The notes beneath the pieces are model-generated. The model was not told the DNA's origin. It saw nothing but the letters and a program-made list of their open reading frames with translations, and did no database searches. The position numbers and the translations under genes are program-made. 64,000 nucleotides of DNA, from positions 1,877,501 through 1,941,500 of the forward strand of contig NZ_JBBOWX010000001.1 of NCBI RefSeq assembly GCF_038007285.1, read 5' to 3'. This document shows positions 29,099 to 37,896 of this stretch, in pieces. Source of the DNA: Sporosarcina sp. FSL K6-3457 (lineage in GTDB: Bacteria; Bacillota; Bacilli; Bacillales_A; Planococcaceae). Position 1 is the first letter of the stretch, and every line of letters starts with the position of its first letter.

Positions 29099-30562
29099 TT
29101 ACTCAAAAGAGAATTGGCCATGCACAACCGAAGTGAGCGAGGAGAATATATCACGGTTCTGTTTTCGAAGCGTAGAAATGAAGCCGCGGATTCGGGCAAA
29201 CTCTTCAGCCCCTTCTTGTTTTCGGAAGGTGCCCGATACTTTTTGTTTCACTTTCATCATGCGGATGTCCCTTTCAGCCAAATTGTTGTCAAAAGGCACA
29301 TGCTCATCTCGAATAAACCGCAGAACAGTGGATTTATGAATGCGTAAACGCTCGCCTAGATTAGCTGCTTTACTCTTTTTCTTTCTTCCACGTTTCGTAG
29401 GGGCATCTGGTTTGGAATTTGTGATCCATTCCTTTTCTCCCTGCTCCAAAATGCGGTCATAGCGTTGTTCCCAATCGAGAACAATTGCGTTTTCAATTGG
29501 CTTCCCATCGTGTCCCCACTTTTTCTTATGATAACAAGCTTCTTGTAAAAGGTTTTTCATATCGGTAGCCCATTGGTGATGATCATAGTCGATAATCCCT
29601 TGGCACTCACGGAGAAGGTGGGCTCCACACAAGGCATGGGTAAAAGAATAATCCGCGTGGAAATAGGAAGCCCAACAGTCGTGGACAAGCGTTCCCCGAT
29701 AGATTGGCAGACAACCACGTTCATCAATCGCTATCTTTCCACGGTTTTTATGTACATGGTAAAGAGTCCATTCTGAATTACTGACCACATGTAGCCACTG
29801 GGTTTTCCCTTCGATACGTAGACCTGTTTCATCGGCATGAAGGACTGGGCTTTTTACTAACTGCTCTTGTATGTATATATTTAGGGGTTCGATTTTCTTG
29901 GAAACAGAGGCTAAACGGTTGAGAAGGGTCGCTTCGCTAGGGCGATAGCCAGTCAAGTCTTGAAAAAGCTGACTGATTCGTTCGAGGGGGAGGTAATGGA
30001 AAACGTTCAAATAGGTACACCAAGCTGTCCATCCATCTCTATACTGAGCTGGTGCTATCACGTTTTCCGGGAATGATGCTTGTTGGTGAGCAGAACAGTG
30101 AGGACAGCACTTCTTTTCAACTCGATGCTCCGTAACCACAGTACGAGGAAATGGCAGATCAAAGACTTGTCGACGGGCATACCCTTCTGATCGGACATCA
30201 GTAAGAGAAGTCTCACAATGAGGGCAGACTTTCACCTTGTGCCATTTGATTTCATCTGGCTGATCTATCATCTCAAGGGTATGACCGTCATTGCCCTTTG
30301 GGGCGCCTTTCTTTCCCCCGGTTTCCCGTAAACTTTTCGGTTTACGTAATCCATCACTGGAGGGTGGTTTACTGCTGTTCGTACTGGTTAGCCCAACTTG
30401 CCGTTCTAACACTTTTACACGTGTTTCTAGTGTGACAATGTGATTTTCCAACTTTTCAATATAGAGCAGAAGACCAGTGATAAACGCTGCAATTTCAGAT
30501 GGTTTTCCATGACTAATCTCATCGATTTGTTTGGGTGTGTATTTCATCAGAGTTTTCAACAA
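29099..30562 (-). CDS. IS66-family transposase (TnpC)
   Basis: Transposase of 487 aa. AAAGGATC lies upstream of the TTG start at 30562; an ATG at 30547 is an alternative. Order: N-terminal leucine-zipper coiled coil (about 25-60: LYIEKLENHIVTLETRVKVL), linker NSSKPPSSDG, zinc finger with CPHC repeated (about 112-150), then the DDE catalytic domain: Asp in LHADETGLRI, Asp in VHDCWASYF and Glu in NNLAERDIRMMKVKQK. All three acidic residues are present and the frame is intact, so it is probably active. It has no nearby partner genes, as in single-ORF IS66 elements. Confidence 0.96.
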   Translation of the reverse strand: MLKTLMKYTPKQIDEISHGKPSEIAAFITGLLLYIEKLENHIVTLETRVKVLERQVGLTSTNSSKPPSSDGLRKPKSLRETGGKKGAPKGNDGHTLEMIDQPDEIKWHKVKVCPHCETSLTDVRSEGYARRQVFDLPFPRTVVTEHRVEKKCCPHCSAHQQASFPENVIAPAQYRDGWTAWCTYLNVFHYLPLERISQLFQDLTGYRPSEATLLNRLASVSKKIEPLNIYIQEQLVKSPVLHADETGLRIEGKTQWLHVVSNSEWTLYHVHKNRGKIAIDERGCLPIYRGTLVHDCWASYFHADYSFTHALCGAHLLRECQGIIDYDHHQWATDMKNLLQEACYHKKKWGHDGKPIENAIVLDWEQRYDRILEQGEKEWITNSKPDAPTKRGRKKKSKAANLGERLRIHKSTVLRFIRDEHVPFDNNLAERDIRMMKVKQKVSGTFRKQEGAEEFARIRGFISTLRKQNRDIFSSLTSVVHGQFSFE

Positions 30563-30596
30563 AGTCTGATCCTTTCTATGAGTATCTCCGTTGGAC

Positions 30597-30723
30597 TAAT
30601 GATTTTATGTCATCTCCAGCGAAGGCGTCAACTGGGGTAGCCGAAGCGATGAGACTGATAGTGGTTTTCTATCAGGCTTATCGCGGGAGGCATCCCCAAG
30701 CGCCAAGCGTTGTTGGGAAGAAT
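30597..30723. repeat. Right subterminal imperfect repeat of the IS66 element
   Basis: Inverted partner of 28921-29046. Its inner-to-outer reading ends in GGCATCCCC and TTGTTGGGAAGAAT, blocks that recur in degenerate form at 58735-58784 in this window. Confidence 0.7.
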
Positions 30724-30807
30724 ATGAATTGTATAGTTAGTAAATAGATACCCATATCGAGATTATTGAAACAATTCAGGTACCTAAGTAGTTACGAGAT
30801 TTGAACC

Positions 30808-30854
30808 AAAAAGTAGTCCTGTATGAATATTGAATTCATACAGGACTACTTTTT
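30808..30854. terminator. Bidirectional terminator after the fourth oxidoreductase gene
   Basis: Perfect 21-bp stem with A-run on the left (30808-30828) and T-run on the right (30834-30854), loop of 5 nt; core AGTAGTCCTGTATGAAT. It ends the minus-strand gene whose stop is at 30860 and, before the IS66 insertion, would also have terminated the plus-strand cluster. Confidence 0.88.
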
Positions 30855-30859
30855 TAGTA

Positions 30860-31801
30860 TCATACTGTCAACAATTTCGCCACACTGCGAGAAATCTCAT
30901 GTGTATTAATCGTAGATTCAATCTGCTTATTGTTTACACAGGTTATAAATTCCGCTACTTCATAATACATAGACTCATAATCATGTTGTACGGAAATATC
31001 CTCTGTTTGCCCATCTCGATATTTGATGATAATCTGACTAGGCTCACTGATTTTATCAATTTCAATAACACCATTCTCGCCTTGGATTTCACTTGGATAA
31101 TAGGAGTCCGAAATCTTAGAGTACATTAAAATCGCTTCAAACCCATCGTACTGTAAAATCATACTGCCTTGACCAATTGCGCCAGTCGACAACAAATAGT
31201 CATTTTTCAGTACAGACTTTGGTTCGCCAACTAAATGGATAAGCGGGGCAATCGTGTAGACGCCTAAATCCATTCTTGCACCATTGCCGAGCTCGGGCTT
31301 GAAGGCATTTTCGATAATCCCATCCTTGTATTTATCATAGCGTGAAGAGTATTGGTTGTAATGAAAAACAAATCGACGGAGTGCACCAATCTTATGTAAG
31401 TGCTTTTTCACATTGAGAAATGCGGGTGTAACGGTCGACTTCATCGCTTCCATATACATCGTTTGGTGCTGATTCGCAACTTGAATCACTTGATCCATTT
31501 CATCTACAGATGTTACTGCAGGCTTCTCGCAAAGAACGTGAATACCATTTTGCATAGCTAAGATACTCTGCTCTGCATGGAAGACATTTGGTGATGCGAT
31601 ATAAACAGCGTCAATATCTCCGCTTTGAAACATCTTTTCCATATCTGTATAGACATTTTTGACCTCGTATTTATCGGCAAAACTTCTGCCTGTTTCCTCA
31701 GTTCTAGAATAGATTGCACCAATGCTAAATTCAGGATGTGCGTTAGCTGCTGCAATCAATCGATCTGTAATCCAATTTGTTCCGATGATGCCAAATCTCA
31801 T
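30860..31801 (-). CDS. Gfo/Idh/MocA family oxidoreductase (4)
   Basis: 313-aa NAD(P)-dependent dehydrogenase; GAGGGGG precedes the ATG on the minus strand. Rossmann start FGIIGTNWITDRLIAAA, catalytic Lys in CEKPAVTSVDEM, and ARMDLGVYTIAPLIHLVGEP in the second domain. It belongs to the shorter YhhX/YulF-like branch, different from the three plus-strand oxidoreductases. It is divergent from the cellobiose-type PTS operon, with a 212-bp region between them, so joint control is possible. Substrate unknown. Confidence 0.87.
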   Translation of the reverse strand: MRFGIIGTNWITDRLIAAANAHPEFSIGAIYSRTEETGRSFADKYEVKNVYTDMEKMFQSGDIDAVYIASPNVFHAEQSILAMQNGIHVLCEKPAVTSVDEMDQVIQVANQHQTMYMEAMKSTVTPAFLNVKKHLHKIGALRRFVFHYNQYSSRYDKYKDGIIENAFKPELGNGARMDLGVYTIAPLIHLVGEPKSVLKNDYLLSTGAIGQGSMILQYDGFEAILMYSKISDSYYPSEIQGENGVIEIDKISEPSQIIIKYRDGQTEDISVQHDYESMYYEVAEFITCVNNKQIESTINTHEISRSVAKLLTV

Positions 31802-32013
31802 AGTGCGATCCCCCTCAGTTAATAACTACCGATTTAGAATTATGAATCGTTATTATTGTGTCATAGTAGCCCCTTATTCGCAACTTAAAAAATTGAATAC
31901 TCACTCTTTTCCTCTACCTAATGGAAAAAAAGTGTGTGTAGTTGTCGGTACATACAATCTATACTAATAGTACATCCAAAATAATGAAACAACAAGAAAT
32001 GGAGGAATTGCAG

Positions 32014-32322
32014 ATGAAGAATATATTATTAGCATGTTCAGCAGGGATGTCGACAAGTTTGCTAGTAGGAAAAATGAAGGAGGTTGCGCAAGCAAAAGGA
32101 ATTGAAGTGAACATTTGGGCAGTTTCACAGGACAAAGCGATGAAGGAAATTGAAAACGCGGATGTTCTGTTAATCGGTCCACAAATGAGATTTTTGAAAA
32201 AAAAGTTTTCAAAAGTTGCAGAAGAGGTGGGAATACCTTTAGAGGTCATTGATACGATGGCGTACGGAAGATTAGATGGAGAAGCGGTGTTAAATAGAGC
32301 GCTAGAATTAATCGGTAACTAA
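32014..32322 (+). CDS. PTS cellobiose/beta-glucoside EIIB component
   Basis: 102-aa cytoplasmic phosphocarrier. The ATG at 32014 follows GGAGG by 8 nt; an upstream in-frame ATG at 31942 has no site and would add a tail alien to the family. The phosphorylated Cys is at residue 8 in ILLACSAGMSTSLLVGKM, typical of the Lac/Cel EIIB family. It takes phosphate from EIIA (33675) and passes it to the sugar during transport by EIIC (32348). First gene of the B-C-A-GH1 operon, the same order as B. subtilis licBCAH. Confidence 0.94.
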   Translation: MKNILLACSAGMSTSLLVGKMKEVAQAKGIEVNIWAVSQDKAMKEIENADVLLIGPQMRFLKKKFSKVAEEVGIPLEVIDTMAYGRLDGEAVLNRALELIGN

Positions 32323-32347
32323 TCTAATAGACAAAGGGGAGAACAAG

Positions 32348-33634
32348 ATGGAGAACAATAAATTTATGAACTTTCTGGAAAGTTTTTTGCTGCCAATTGC
32401 AGATAAACTTAATAATAATCGCTATTTAACCTCATTACGTGACGGATTTATGATAGCGCTGCCATTAATTATCTTTGGATCGATATTTGTTGTTATTGCA
32501 AATTTGCCGTTTCTTGATAAAGTGATAAGTGCAGAAGCATTAGCAGCCTATCAAAATGCTTTAGGTCCAGCTTCAGCTGCAACATTAAGTTTGATGGGGC
32601 TATTTGTTATTGTCGGTATTGGTTATAAATTGACTGAACACTACAAAGGAGAAGCGATTTATGGTGGTGTGATTGCATTAGCATCTGTACTTATTATGAC
32701 ACCACAAGTTTTAGACGGTGTTTCAGGTGTTATCCCGACTGCAAGTTTAGGGGCACAGGGGATGTTTTTGGGGATATTTACCGCTTTTATTTCAGCTGAA
32801 CTATATCGCTTTTTTGTTAAAAAAGAATGGACAATTAAAATGCCCCCGGGTGTTCCTAGTGCCGTAGCAAAATCATTCAGTGCATTAGTTCCCGTTACGT
32901 TAACATTAACTGCCTTTTTAATAATCCGAATTCTATTTAGTTATACTACATTTGAAACGGTACAGAACTTTATCTATACTGTCATTCAAGGGCCATTGAC
33001 TGTCTTAGGAAGTGGATTACCTGCTACGATTGTTGCAGTGCTGCTCATTCAAGTATTTTGGTTCTTTGGTTTACATGGCCAAATTATTGTTAACTCTGTA
33101 TTTGACCCAATCTGGTATACATTGAATGAACAAAACTTAGCTGCGTTCCAAGCGGGAACAGAATTGCCTAATATTATAACAAAACAATTCATAGATTCGT
33201 TCCTCGTTGGAATGGGCGGATCAGGTATGACATTAGCTGTTATTATTCTAATTTTCATAATCGGAAAAAGTAGACAGCTTAAGGAATTAGCTAAATTAGG
33301 AACGCCTTCAGGTATCTTTAATGTAAACGAACCAATTATCTTTGGGCTACCTATCATTTTGAATCCTTTAGTAGTGATTCCATGGCTAATAGCACCCGTT
33401 GTTGTTACATTAACTACGTATTTTGCAATGGCAACAGGATTAGTTCCACCACCAGCAGGAATTATTGTCCCTTGGACGACACCACCTATTTTGAATGGAT
33501 TCTTGGCAACAGGTAATGCATGGCAGGGTGGAGTGTTGCAAGCCTTTAATCTATTTGTTGTCATGATTATTTGGTGGCCGTTCTTACGAATCATGGATAA
33601 AAAATACTATGAAACTGAACAAATAGAGAAATAA
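32348..33634 (+). CDS. PTS cellobiose/beta-glucoside EIIC permease
   Basis: 428-aa membrane permease that imports and hands over beta-glucosides such as cellobiose for 6-phosphorylation. GGGGAG precedes the ATG. About ten hydrophobic helices; family signatures are SLRDGFMIALPLIIFGSIFVV near the N-terminus, WFFGLHGQIIVNSVFDPIW mid-protein and the substrate-site motif NVNEPIIFGLPIILNP. It lies 25 bp after EIIB and 40 bp before EIIA. Confidence 0.95.
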   Translation: MENNKFMNFLESFLLPIADKLNNNRYLTSLRDGFMIALPLIIFGSIFVVIANLPFLDKVISAEALAAYQNALGPASAATLSLMGLFVIVGIGYKLTEHYKGEAIYGGVIALASVLIMTPQVLDGVSGVIPTASLGAQGMFLGIFTAFISAELYRFFVKKEWTIKMPPGVPSAVAKSFSALVPVTLTLTAFLIIRILFSYTTFETVQNFIYTVIQGPLTVLGSGLPATIVAVLLIQVFWFFGLHGQIIVNSVFDPIWYTLNEQNLAAFQAGTELPNIITKQFIDSFLVGMGGSGMTLAVIILIFIIGKSRQLKELAKLGTPSGIFNVNEPIIFGLPIILNPLVVIPWLIAPVVVTLTTYFAMATGLVPPPAGIIVPWTTPPILNGFLATGNAWQGGVLQAFNLFVVMIIWWPFLRIMDKKYYETEQIEK

Positions 33635-33674
33635 TTACTATATATTGAAATTTGGAATTAAGAAGGAGTAAGCT

Positions 33675-33980
33675 ATGGATAAAATAACAGAAATTGCATT
33701 TCAAATTATATTAAATGCTGGGAATGGAAAGTCTAGTGCCATGGAAGCCATACAGGCAGCGAAGGAAAAAAACTTCGCTGAAGCCGATCGGCTCATTGAA
33801 GAAGCTGGAGAAGAGCTCGGAAAGGCGCATAGCTATCAAACTAAATTATTACAACAAGAAGCTAGCGGTGAAGAAAATCCTATAACCGTAATGCTCATCC
33901 ATTCACAGGATCATTTAATGACATCAATGACTGTTAGGGATTTAGCAATTGAAATTGTTGAAATCTATCGCAATAAATAG
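33675..33980 (+). CDS. PTS cellobiose/lactose-type EIIA component
   Basis: 101-aa helical phosphocarrier of the Lac/Cel EIIA family; AGAAGGAG precedes the ATG. The phospho-His lies in VMLIHSQDHLMTSM, and the N-terminal AFQIILNAGNGKSSAMEAI helix is typical. It receives phosphate from HPr and donates it to EIIB encoded two genes upstream. The 253-bp gap to the next gene suggests that the GH1 gene may be expressed separately. Confidence 0.95.
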   Translation: MDKITEIAFQIILNAGNGKSSAMEAIQAAKEKNFAEADRLIEEAGEELGKAHSYQTKLLQQEASGEENPITVMLIHSQDHLMTSMTVRDLAIEIVEIYRNK

Positions 33981-34010
33981 TCGTTTTAAGCTCTAGATGT
34001 TGTCATATAG

Positions 34011-34111
34011 AATGCTAGTTAGCATTAACACTTGGAGCTAGGTATTACAGAAAAGCGTAAGCGTCTTGATAAAATGTGTAGACATTGGGGAAGGATGCAA
34101 TTTATCCTTCC
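34011..34111. other. Intergenic hairpins before the GH1 gene
   Basis: The 253-bp gap 33981-34233 holds two short perfect hairpins: AATGCTA/TAGCATT (34011-34017, 34020-34026) and GGAAGGAT/ATCCTTCC (34089-34096, 34104-34111). Between them is GAAAAGCGTAAGCGTC, which reminds me of short interspersed repeats in Bacillaceae. No riboswitch fold or clear promoter was recognised. The second hairpin lacks a T-run. Confidence 0.3.
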
Positions 34112-34233
34112 TTGATTGACGTATCGAGCAACGACTTAGGTAGCATAATGCATAATCTGGACGCCACTACGCAGAGGCTTATTTGATTCAAAATTTATAG
34201 TAGTTGATTTTCTTGGAAAGTGGAGGTATTAGA

Positions 34234-35622
34234 ATGTCTATACAATATAAATTTCCAACAGGCTTTTGGTGGGGAAGTGCAACGTCTGCCACACAAATAG
34301 AAGGTGCTGCAAATGAAGGCGGAAAGGGTCAAAATATTTGGGATCATTGGTATAAAACAGAGCCAAATCGTTTTTTCGATAATGTAGGTCCTGAATCGAC
34401 TTCTAACTTTTATCATCTATATAAAGAAGATATCCGCTTGATGAAAGAAATTGGCCATAACTCATATCGAATGTCTATTTCATGGTCACGCTTAATTCCT
34501 GGTGGGCGTGGAAAGGTAAATGCCGAAGCGATAACTTTCTATAATAATGTCATTGATGAATTGATTGCCAATGATATTGAGCCATTTGTTACGCTGTATC
34601 ACTTTGACATGCCACTAGAACTGCAAGAAGAAGGTGGTTGGGAAAATAGAGCAGTAGTAGAGGCGTATACAGAATATGCGAAAGAATGTTTCCACTTGTT
34701 TGGTGACCGCGTGAAGAAATGGTTTACGTTTAATGAGCCGATTGTTCCAGTTGAGGGAGGCTATTTGTACGACTTTCACTATCCGAATGTTGTTGATGCA
34801 AGGCGTGCAGTCCAAGTAGCTTATAATACAATGATTGCGCATGCTCAAGCTGTAAAAGCTTATCGCACATTTGCAATGGAGGATGGAAAAATTGGTATTG
34901 TTTTAAATCTTACTCCATCTTATCCTCGAAGTGAACATCAAGCTGACTTAAAAGCTTCCCAGGCAGCAGATTTATTCTTCAATCGTAGCTTTTTAGATCC
35001 CTCAGTCTTAGGTGAATATCCATTAGAACTTATTAATATATTAAGAGAACACAGTCAATTGCCAGTCACTCAAAAAGGGGATAAAGAATTATTAAAAGAG
35101 GGGGTTGTCGATCTTCTTGGTGTAAACTATTATCAGCCACGAAGGGTCAAAGCGAAAGAACACTTACCAAATCCGCACGGTCCATTTATGCCTGATTGGT
35201 TCTTTGATAACTATGAAATGCCTGGTAGAAAGATGAATAAGCACCGTGGTTGGGAAATATACGAAAAAGGTATTTATGATATTATGATCAACCTTAAGGA
35301 AAACTACGGCAATGTTGAGTCGTTTATTGCTGAAAATGGAATGGGTGTTGAGAACGAGGAACGCTTTTTGATAGATGGTGAAGTCCAAGACGATTACCGA
35401 ATTGAATTTATTAGTGAACATTTAAAATGGTTGCACAGAGCAGTCGAAGAAGGGTGTAATGTACAAGGCTATCATCTCTGGTCATTCATGGATAATTGGT
35501 CATGGATGAATGCCTACAAAAATCGCTATGGTTTCTTCTCAGTAGATATTGAAACGAAGAAAAGGACTCCAAAGAAGAGTGCGCATTGGATAAAGGCCGT
35601 CTCCGAAAATAATGGTTTCTAA
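34234..35622 (+). CDS. 6-phospho-beta-glucosidase, GH1
   Basis: Retaining beta-glycosidase, 462 aa, expected to cut the phosphorylated disaccharide delivered by the adjacent PTS. The ATG at 34234 follows TGGAGG by 7 nt. Seen: FPTGFWWGSATSATQIEG at the N-terminus, acid/base Glu in FTFNEPIVPVEGG (about residue 170), nucleophile Glu in FIAENGMGV (about 370), and DNWSWMNAYKNRYGF, where the Glu that binds the unphosphorylated sugar in ordinary GH1 enzymes is Ser, as in phospho-glycosidases. Context with PTS and LicR-type activator strongly supports the phospho-substrate. Confidence 0.9.
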   Translation: MSIQYKFPTGFWWGSATSATQIEGAANEGGKGQNIWDHWYKTEPNRFFDNVGPESTSNFYHLYKEDIRLMKEIGHNSYRMSISWSRLIPGGRGKVNAEAITFYNNVIDELIANDIEPFVTLYHFDMPLELQEEGGWENRAVVEAYTEYAKECFHLFGDRVKKWFTFNEPIVPVEGGYLYDFHYPNVVDARRAVQVAYNTMIAHAQAVKAYRTFAMEDGKIGIVLNLTPSYPRSEHQADLKASQAADLFFNRSFLDPSVLGEYPLELINILREHSQLPVTQKGDKELLKEGVVDLLGVNYYQPRRVKAKEHLPNPHGPFMPDWFFDNYEMPGRKMNKHRGWEIYEKGIYDIMINLKENYGNVESFIAENGMGVENEERFLIDGEVQDDYRIEFISEHLKWLHRAVEEGCNVQGYHLWSFMDNWSWMNAYKNRYGFFSVDIETKKRTPKKSAHWIKAVSENNGF

Positions 35623-35680
35623 TACTGGGGAAAAGGTTCTAGTTTAGGTTATAGTATAGTGATATAGTAAGTTTTTTGGA

Positions 35681-35715
35681 AAGGTTTTGACTTACTTGTA
35701 GGTCAAAGCCTTTTT
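35681..35715 (+). terminator. Intrinsic terminator after the PTS/GH1 operon
   Basis: Stem AAGGTTTTGAC (35681-35691) and GTCAAAGCCTT (35702-35712), one G-U pair, 10-nt loop, then TTT. It separates the GH1 gene from the activator gene. Confidence 0.8.
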
Positions 35716-35810
35716 ACTACATTAGTGATTCGGGCTGCTTTCGCTGGAGAAGAGATGTTTAGCATCTAGTTCATATAAATAAGGAGTAAATGGTAAGGAG
35801 AGTTGGTCTT

Positions 35811-37748
35811 ATGTTGACCTTAAGAACAAAAACTATTTTCCGTGAACTAATGGCTGTAGAAACACCAATCACTGGGAAATATTTAGCGACTATAAACCAG
35901 GTTACATCAAGAACGATAAGAGAAGACATAAAAACGCTTGATTTGTCACTACTTGGTAATGGGGCCTATATTGATTCAGTGATGGGACAAGGCTATAAAT
36001 TAAGGATTACAGATGAGCAATTATTTCGTAACTATTTAAAACGAATTTCTGGTGATGAATCTACGGCACAAGCAGTTATTCCTAGATTGCCAGATGAGCG
36101 AATAGTTCATGTCATCAAGCGATTCCTGTTAAGCGAAAGCTACATTAAGCTCGATGACTTAGCAGATGAAATGTATGTGAGTAAGTCAACCATTCAAAAT
36201 GATTTAGTGCATGTTAAAAAAAAGTTAGCATTGTATGATATCTGTTTGGAGGCACGGCCTAATTATGGGTTAAAAGTAACTGGCGATGAGCTAAAGTTAC
36301 GTTTTTGTATGGCTGAATATATATTTGATCGCAAGGAAGGGATAGGTGGGCAATTATTCAAACCCCAATTTACATTGTTATCTCAAGGGGAGCTAGATTC
36401 TATTCTGGAAATTATTGTAAGTCAAATAAATATCCATCGCATTACGGTATCCGATATAGCCATCAATAATCTGGTGATTCACATGGCGATTGCATATAAA
36501 AGGATAAAAGCAGGTTATCATGTAACACTCTATCAGACAGATCTAGATGAAATACTTGAACAGAAGGAATATCAAGTTGCCCATGAAATTGTTAGGCAAG
36601 TGGAAGAGAAGTTTCATGTTGATTTTCCCCAAGAAGAAACAGCTTATATTGCACTACATTTACTTGGTACGAAAATATTATTACAAATGAATACAAACAA
36701 TAAAATTATTAAACAAGTGGTGGAAGAAGATATTTCTAAAATAGCAACAAAAATATTGGATAAGATAGAGTCTAAATTAAATCTTGGGGTTAGTGCAGAT
36801 CAAGAACTTATTATTGCATTATCCTTACATTTAAAGCCCGCAGTTAACCGCTATAAATATGGTATGAATGTCAGGAATCCCATGCTTGAAGACATTAAGA
36901 AAAATTACCCACTTGCTTTCGAAGCAGGCATTATAGCTGGATCAATTATAAATGAGCATATTGGTATAGAAGTAGATGAGAATGAAATAGGCTATCTTGC
37001 GCTTCATATAGGGGCTGCAATTGAACGAAGAAAACTAAAGGTCGGCCCAAAGAGATGTTTGATTGTTTGTGCCTCTGGATTAGGGACTGCACAATTAATT
37101 TATTATAAATTGAAAAACCAGTTTGGAGAAGGTTTAGATCTTGTGGGGACTACTGAGTATTACAAGCTGGATCAATATAATTTAATGGACATTGACTTGA
37201 TTATTAGCTCTATTCCAATTCAAGAACAATTATCGGTGCCTGTTATTGTGGTGAATGCGATTTTAGGTGATACAGATATAAGAAAAATAGAAAAATTTAT
37301 AGTGAATACAAAACAAAACTTGCATTCTTATTTTCAAGAAGAGCTGATGTTTTTAACTAAAAGCTTTGGATCTCAAGAAGAAACATTGGAATTTTTGCAT
37401 ACTACATTACTGAACAAAGGGTTAGTAGATCAAACATTTCTTGCTGCAATTTACGAGCGGGAAAAAGTGGCGCCGACCTCCTTCGGAAATTTAGTGGCGA
37501 TTCCCCATCCGATAACACCCAATTCGGATAAAACCTTTCTAGCTGTATGTACATTAACAAAACCTATTATATGGAATGATAAACCTGTGCAATTTATTTG
37601 TTTACTAAGTGTCAAAAAAAATAGTCAGGAAGATTTACAAGTGATGTACGATTTATTGGGGAAGATTATTCATGATAGCTCGATTGTAGAAAAGCTGATT
37701 AACGTAAAAACGTATGAGGAGTTTATGAAAGTATTAATTAGCAACTGA
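35811..37748 (+). CDS. LicR-type PTS-regulated transcriptional activator
   Basis: 645-aa activator controlled by PTS phosphorylation. Both candidate starts have an AAGGAG: ATG 35811 (10 nt away) and ATG 35790 (3 nt away); the former is preferred. Order: HTH domains (about 1-170), PRD1 and PRD2 with conserved His in NNLVIHMAIAYKR, YIALHLLGTK, IALSLHLKPAVNRYKYG and GYLALHIGAAIERR, an EIIB-like domain with Cys in CLIVCASGLGTAQL, and a C-terminal EIIA-like domain with His in NLVAIPHPITP. Same composition as LicR/MtlR. It lies just after the cellobiose PTS operon and is its likely activator. Confidence 0.92.
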   Translation: MLTLRTKTIFRELMAVETPITGKYLATINQVTSRTIREDIKTLDLSLLGNGAYIDSVMGQGYKLRITDEQLFRNYLKRISGDESTAQAVIPRLPDERIVHVIKRFLLSESYIKLDDLADEMYVSKSTIQNDLVHVKKKLALYDICLEARPNYGLKVTGDELKLRFCMAEYIFDRKEGIGGQLFKPQFTLLSQGELDSILEIIVSQINIHRITVSDIAINNLVIHMAIAYKRIKAGYHVTLYQTDLDEILEQKEYQVAHEIVRQVEEKFHVDFPQEETAYIALHLLGTKILLQMNTNNKIIKQVVEEDISKIATKILDKIESKLNLGVSADQELIIALSLHLKPAVNRYKYGMNVRNPMLEDIKKNYPLAFEAGIIAGSIINEHIGIEVDENEIGYLALHIGAAIERRKLKVGPKRCLIVCASGLGTAQLIYYKLKNQFGEGLDLVGTTEYYKLDQYNLMDIDLIISSIPIQEQLSVPVIVVNAILGDTDIRKIEKFIVNTKQNLHSYFQEELMFLTKSFGSQEETLEFLHTTLLNKGLVDQTFLAAIYEREKVAPTSFGNLVAIPHPITPNSDKTFLAVCTLTKPIIWNDKPVQFICLLSVKKNSQEDLQVMYDLLGKIIHDSSIVEKLINVKTYEEFMKVLISN

Positions 37749-37833
37749 ATTTTAATTTTGGGGTTCTTGTATTATTTAGAGGGAGCCTGGTTTAAACCTC
37801 ATTCTGAAATTTTTCTACTATTCTATCAAAAGG

Positions 37834-37870
37834 AAAAGCGTAAAATAGGCGGGTACTATTTTACGCTTTT
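37834..37870. terminator. Bidirectional terminator between licR-type gene and galM
   Basis: Perfect 15-bp stem AAAAGCGTAAAATAG (37834-37848) with CTATTTTACGCTTTT (37856-37870), 7-nt loop, A-run and T-run at opposite ends. Serves both convergent genes. Confidence 0.85.
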
Positions 37871-37896
37871 GTTACGTCCGTTATTTTTAGACCAAA

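Larger units (their letters stand above)
28875..30795 (-). mobile_element. IS66-family insertion sequence (single-ORF type)
   Basis: Complete 1921-bp element. Terminal inverted repeats GTAACTACTTAGGTA (28875-28889) and its exact complement TACCTAAGTAGTTAC (30781-30795). An 8-bp target duplication GAGATTTG flanks it (28867-28874 and 30796-30803), the length expected for IS66. It contains only the long transposase gene and no tnpA/tnpB, like the ISBst12 group. The intact gene, exact ends and exact duplication point to a recent insertion, between two convergent genes and outside both. About 125 bp just inside each end are also imperfect inverted repeats of each other. Confidence 0.95.

Noticed and set aside
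30563..30780. Search for tnpA/tnpB-like small genes in the IS66 element
   Set aside because: No frame with a start, ribosome site and protein-like composition was found at either end of the element; it is a single-ORF type.
31857..31872. 14-bp sequence TGTGTCATAGTAGC shared with about 42775
   Set aside because: Several chance 14-mer matches are expected in 64 kb, and the flanks do not align.
33049..33594. 181-codon open frame antisense to the PTS EIIC gene
   Set aside because: It lies wholly inside a clear EIIC gene on the other strand, has no ribosome site and its sequence mirrors the membrane-gene codon pattern.
33981..34233. Possible riboswitch or T-box before the GH1 gene
   Set aside because: Only two short hairpins are visible; no conserved riboswitch core, no T-box motif and no terminator with a T-run.
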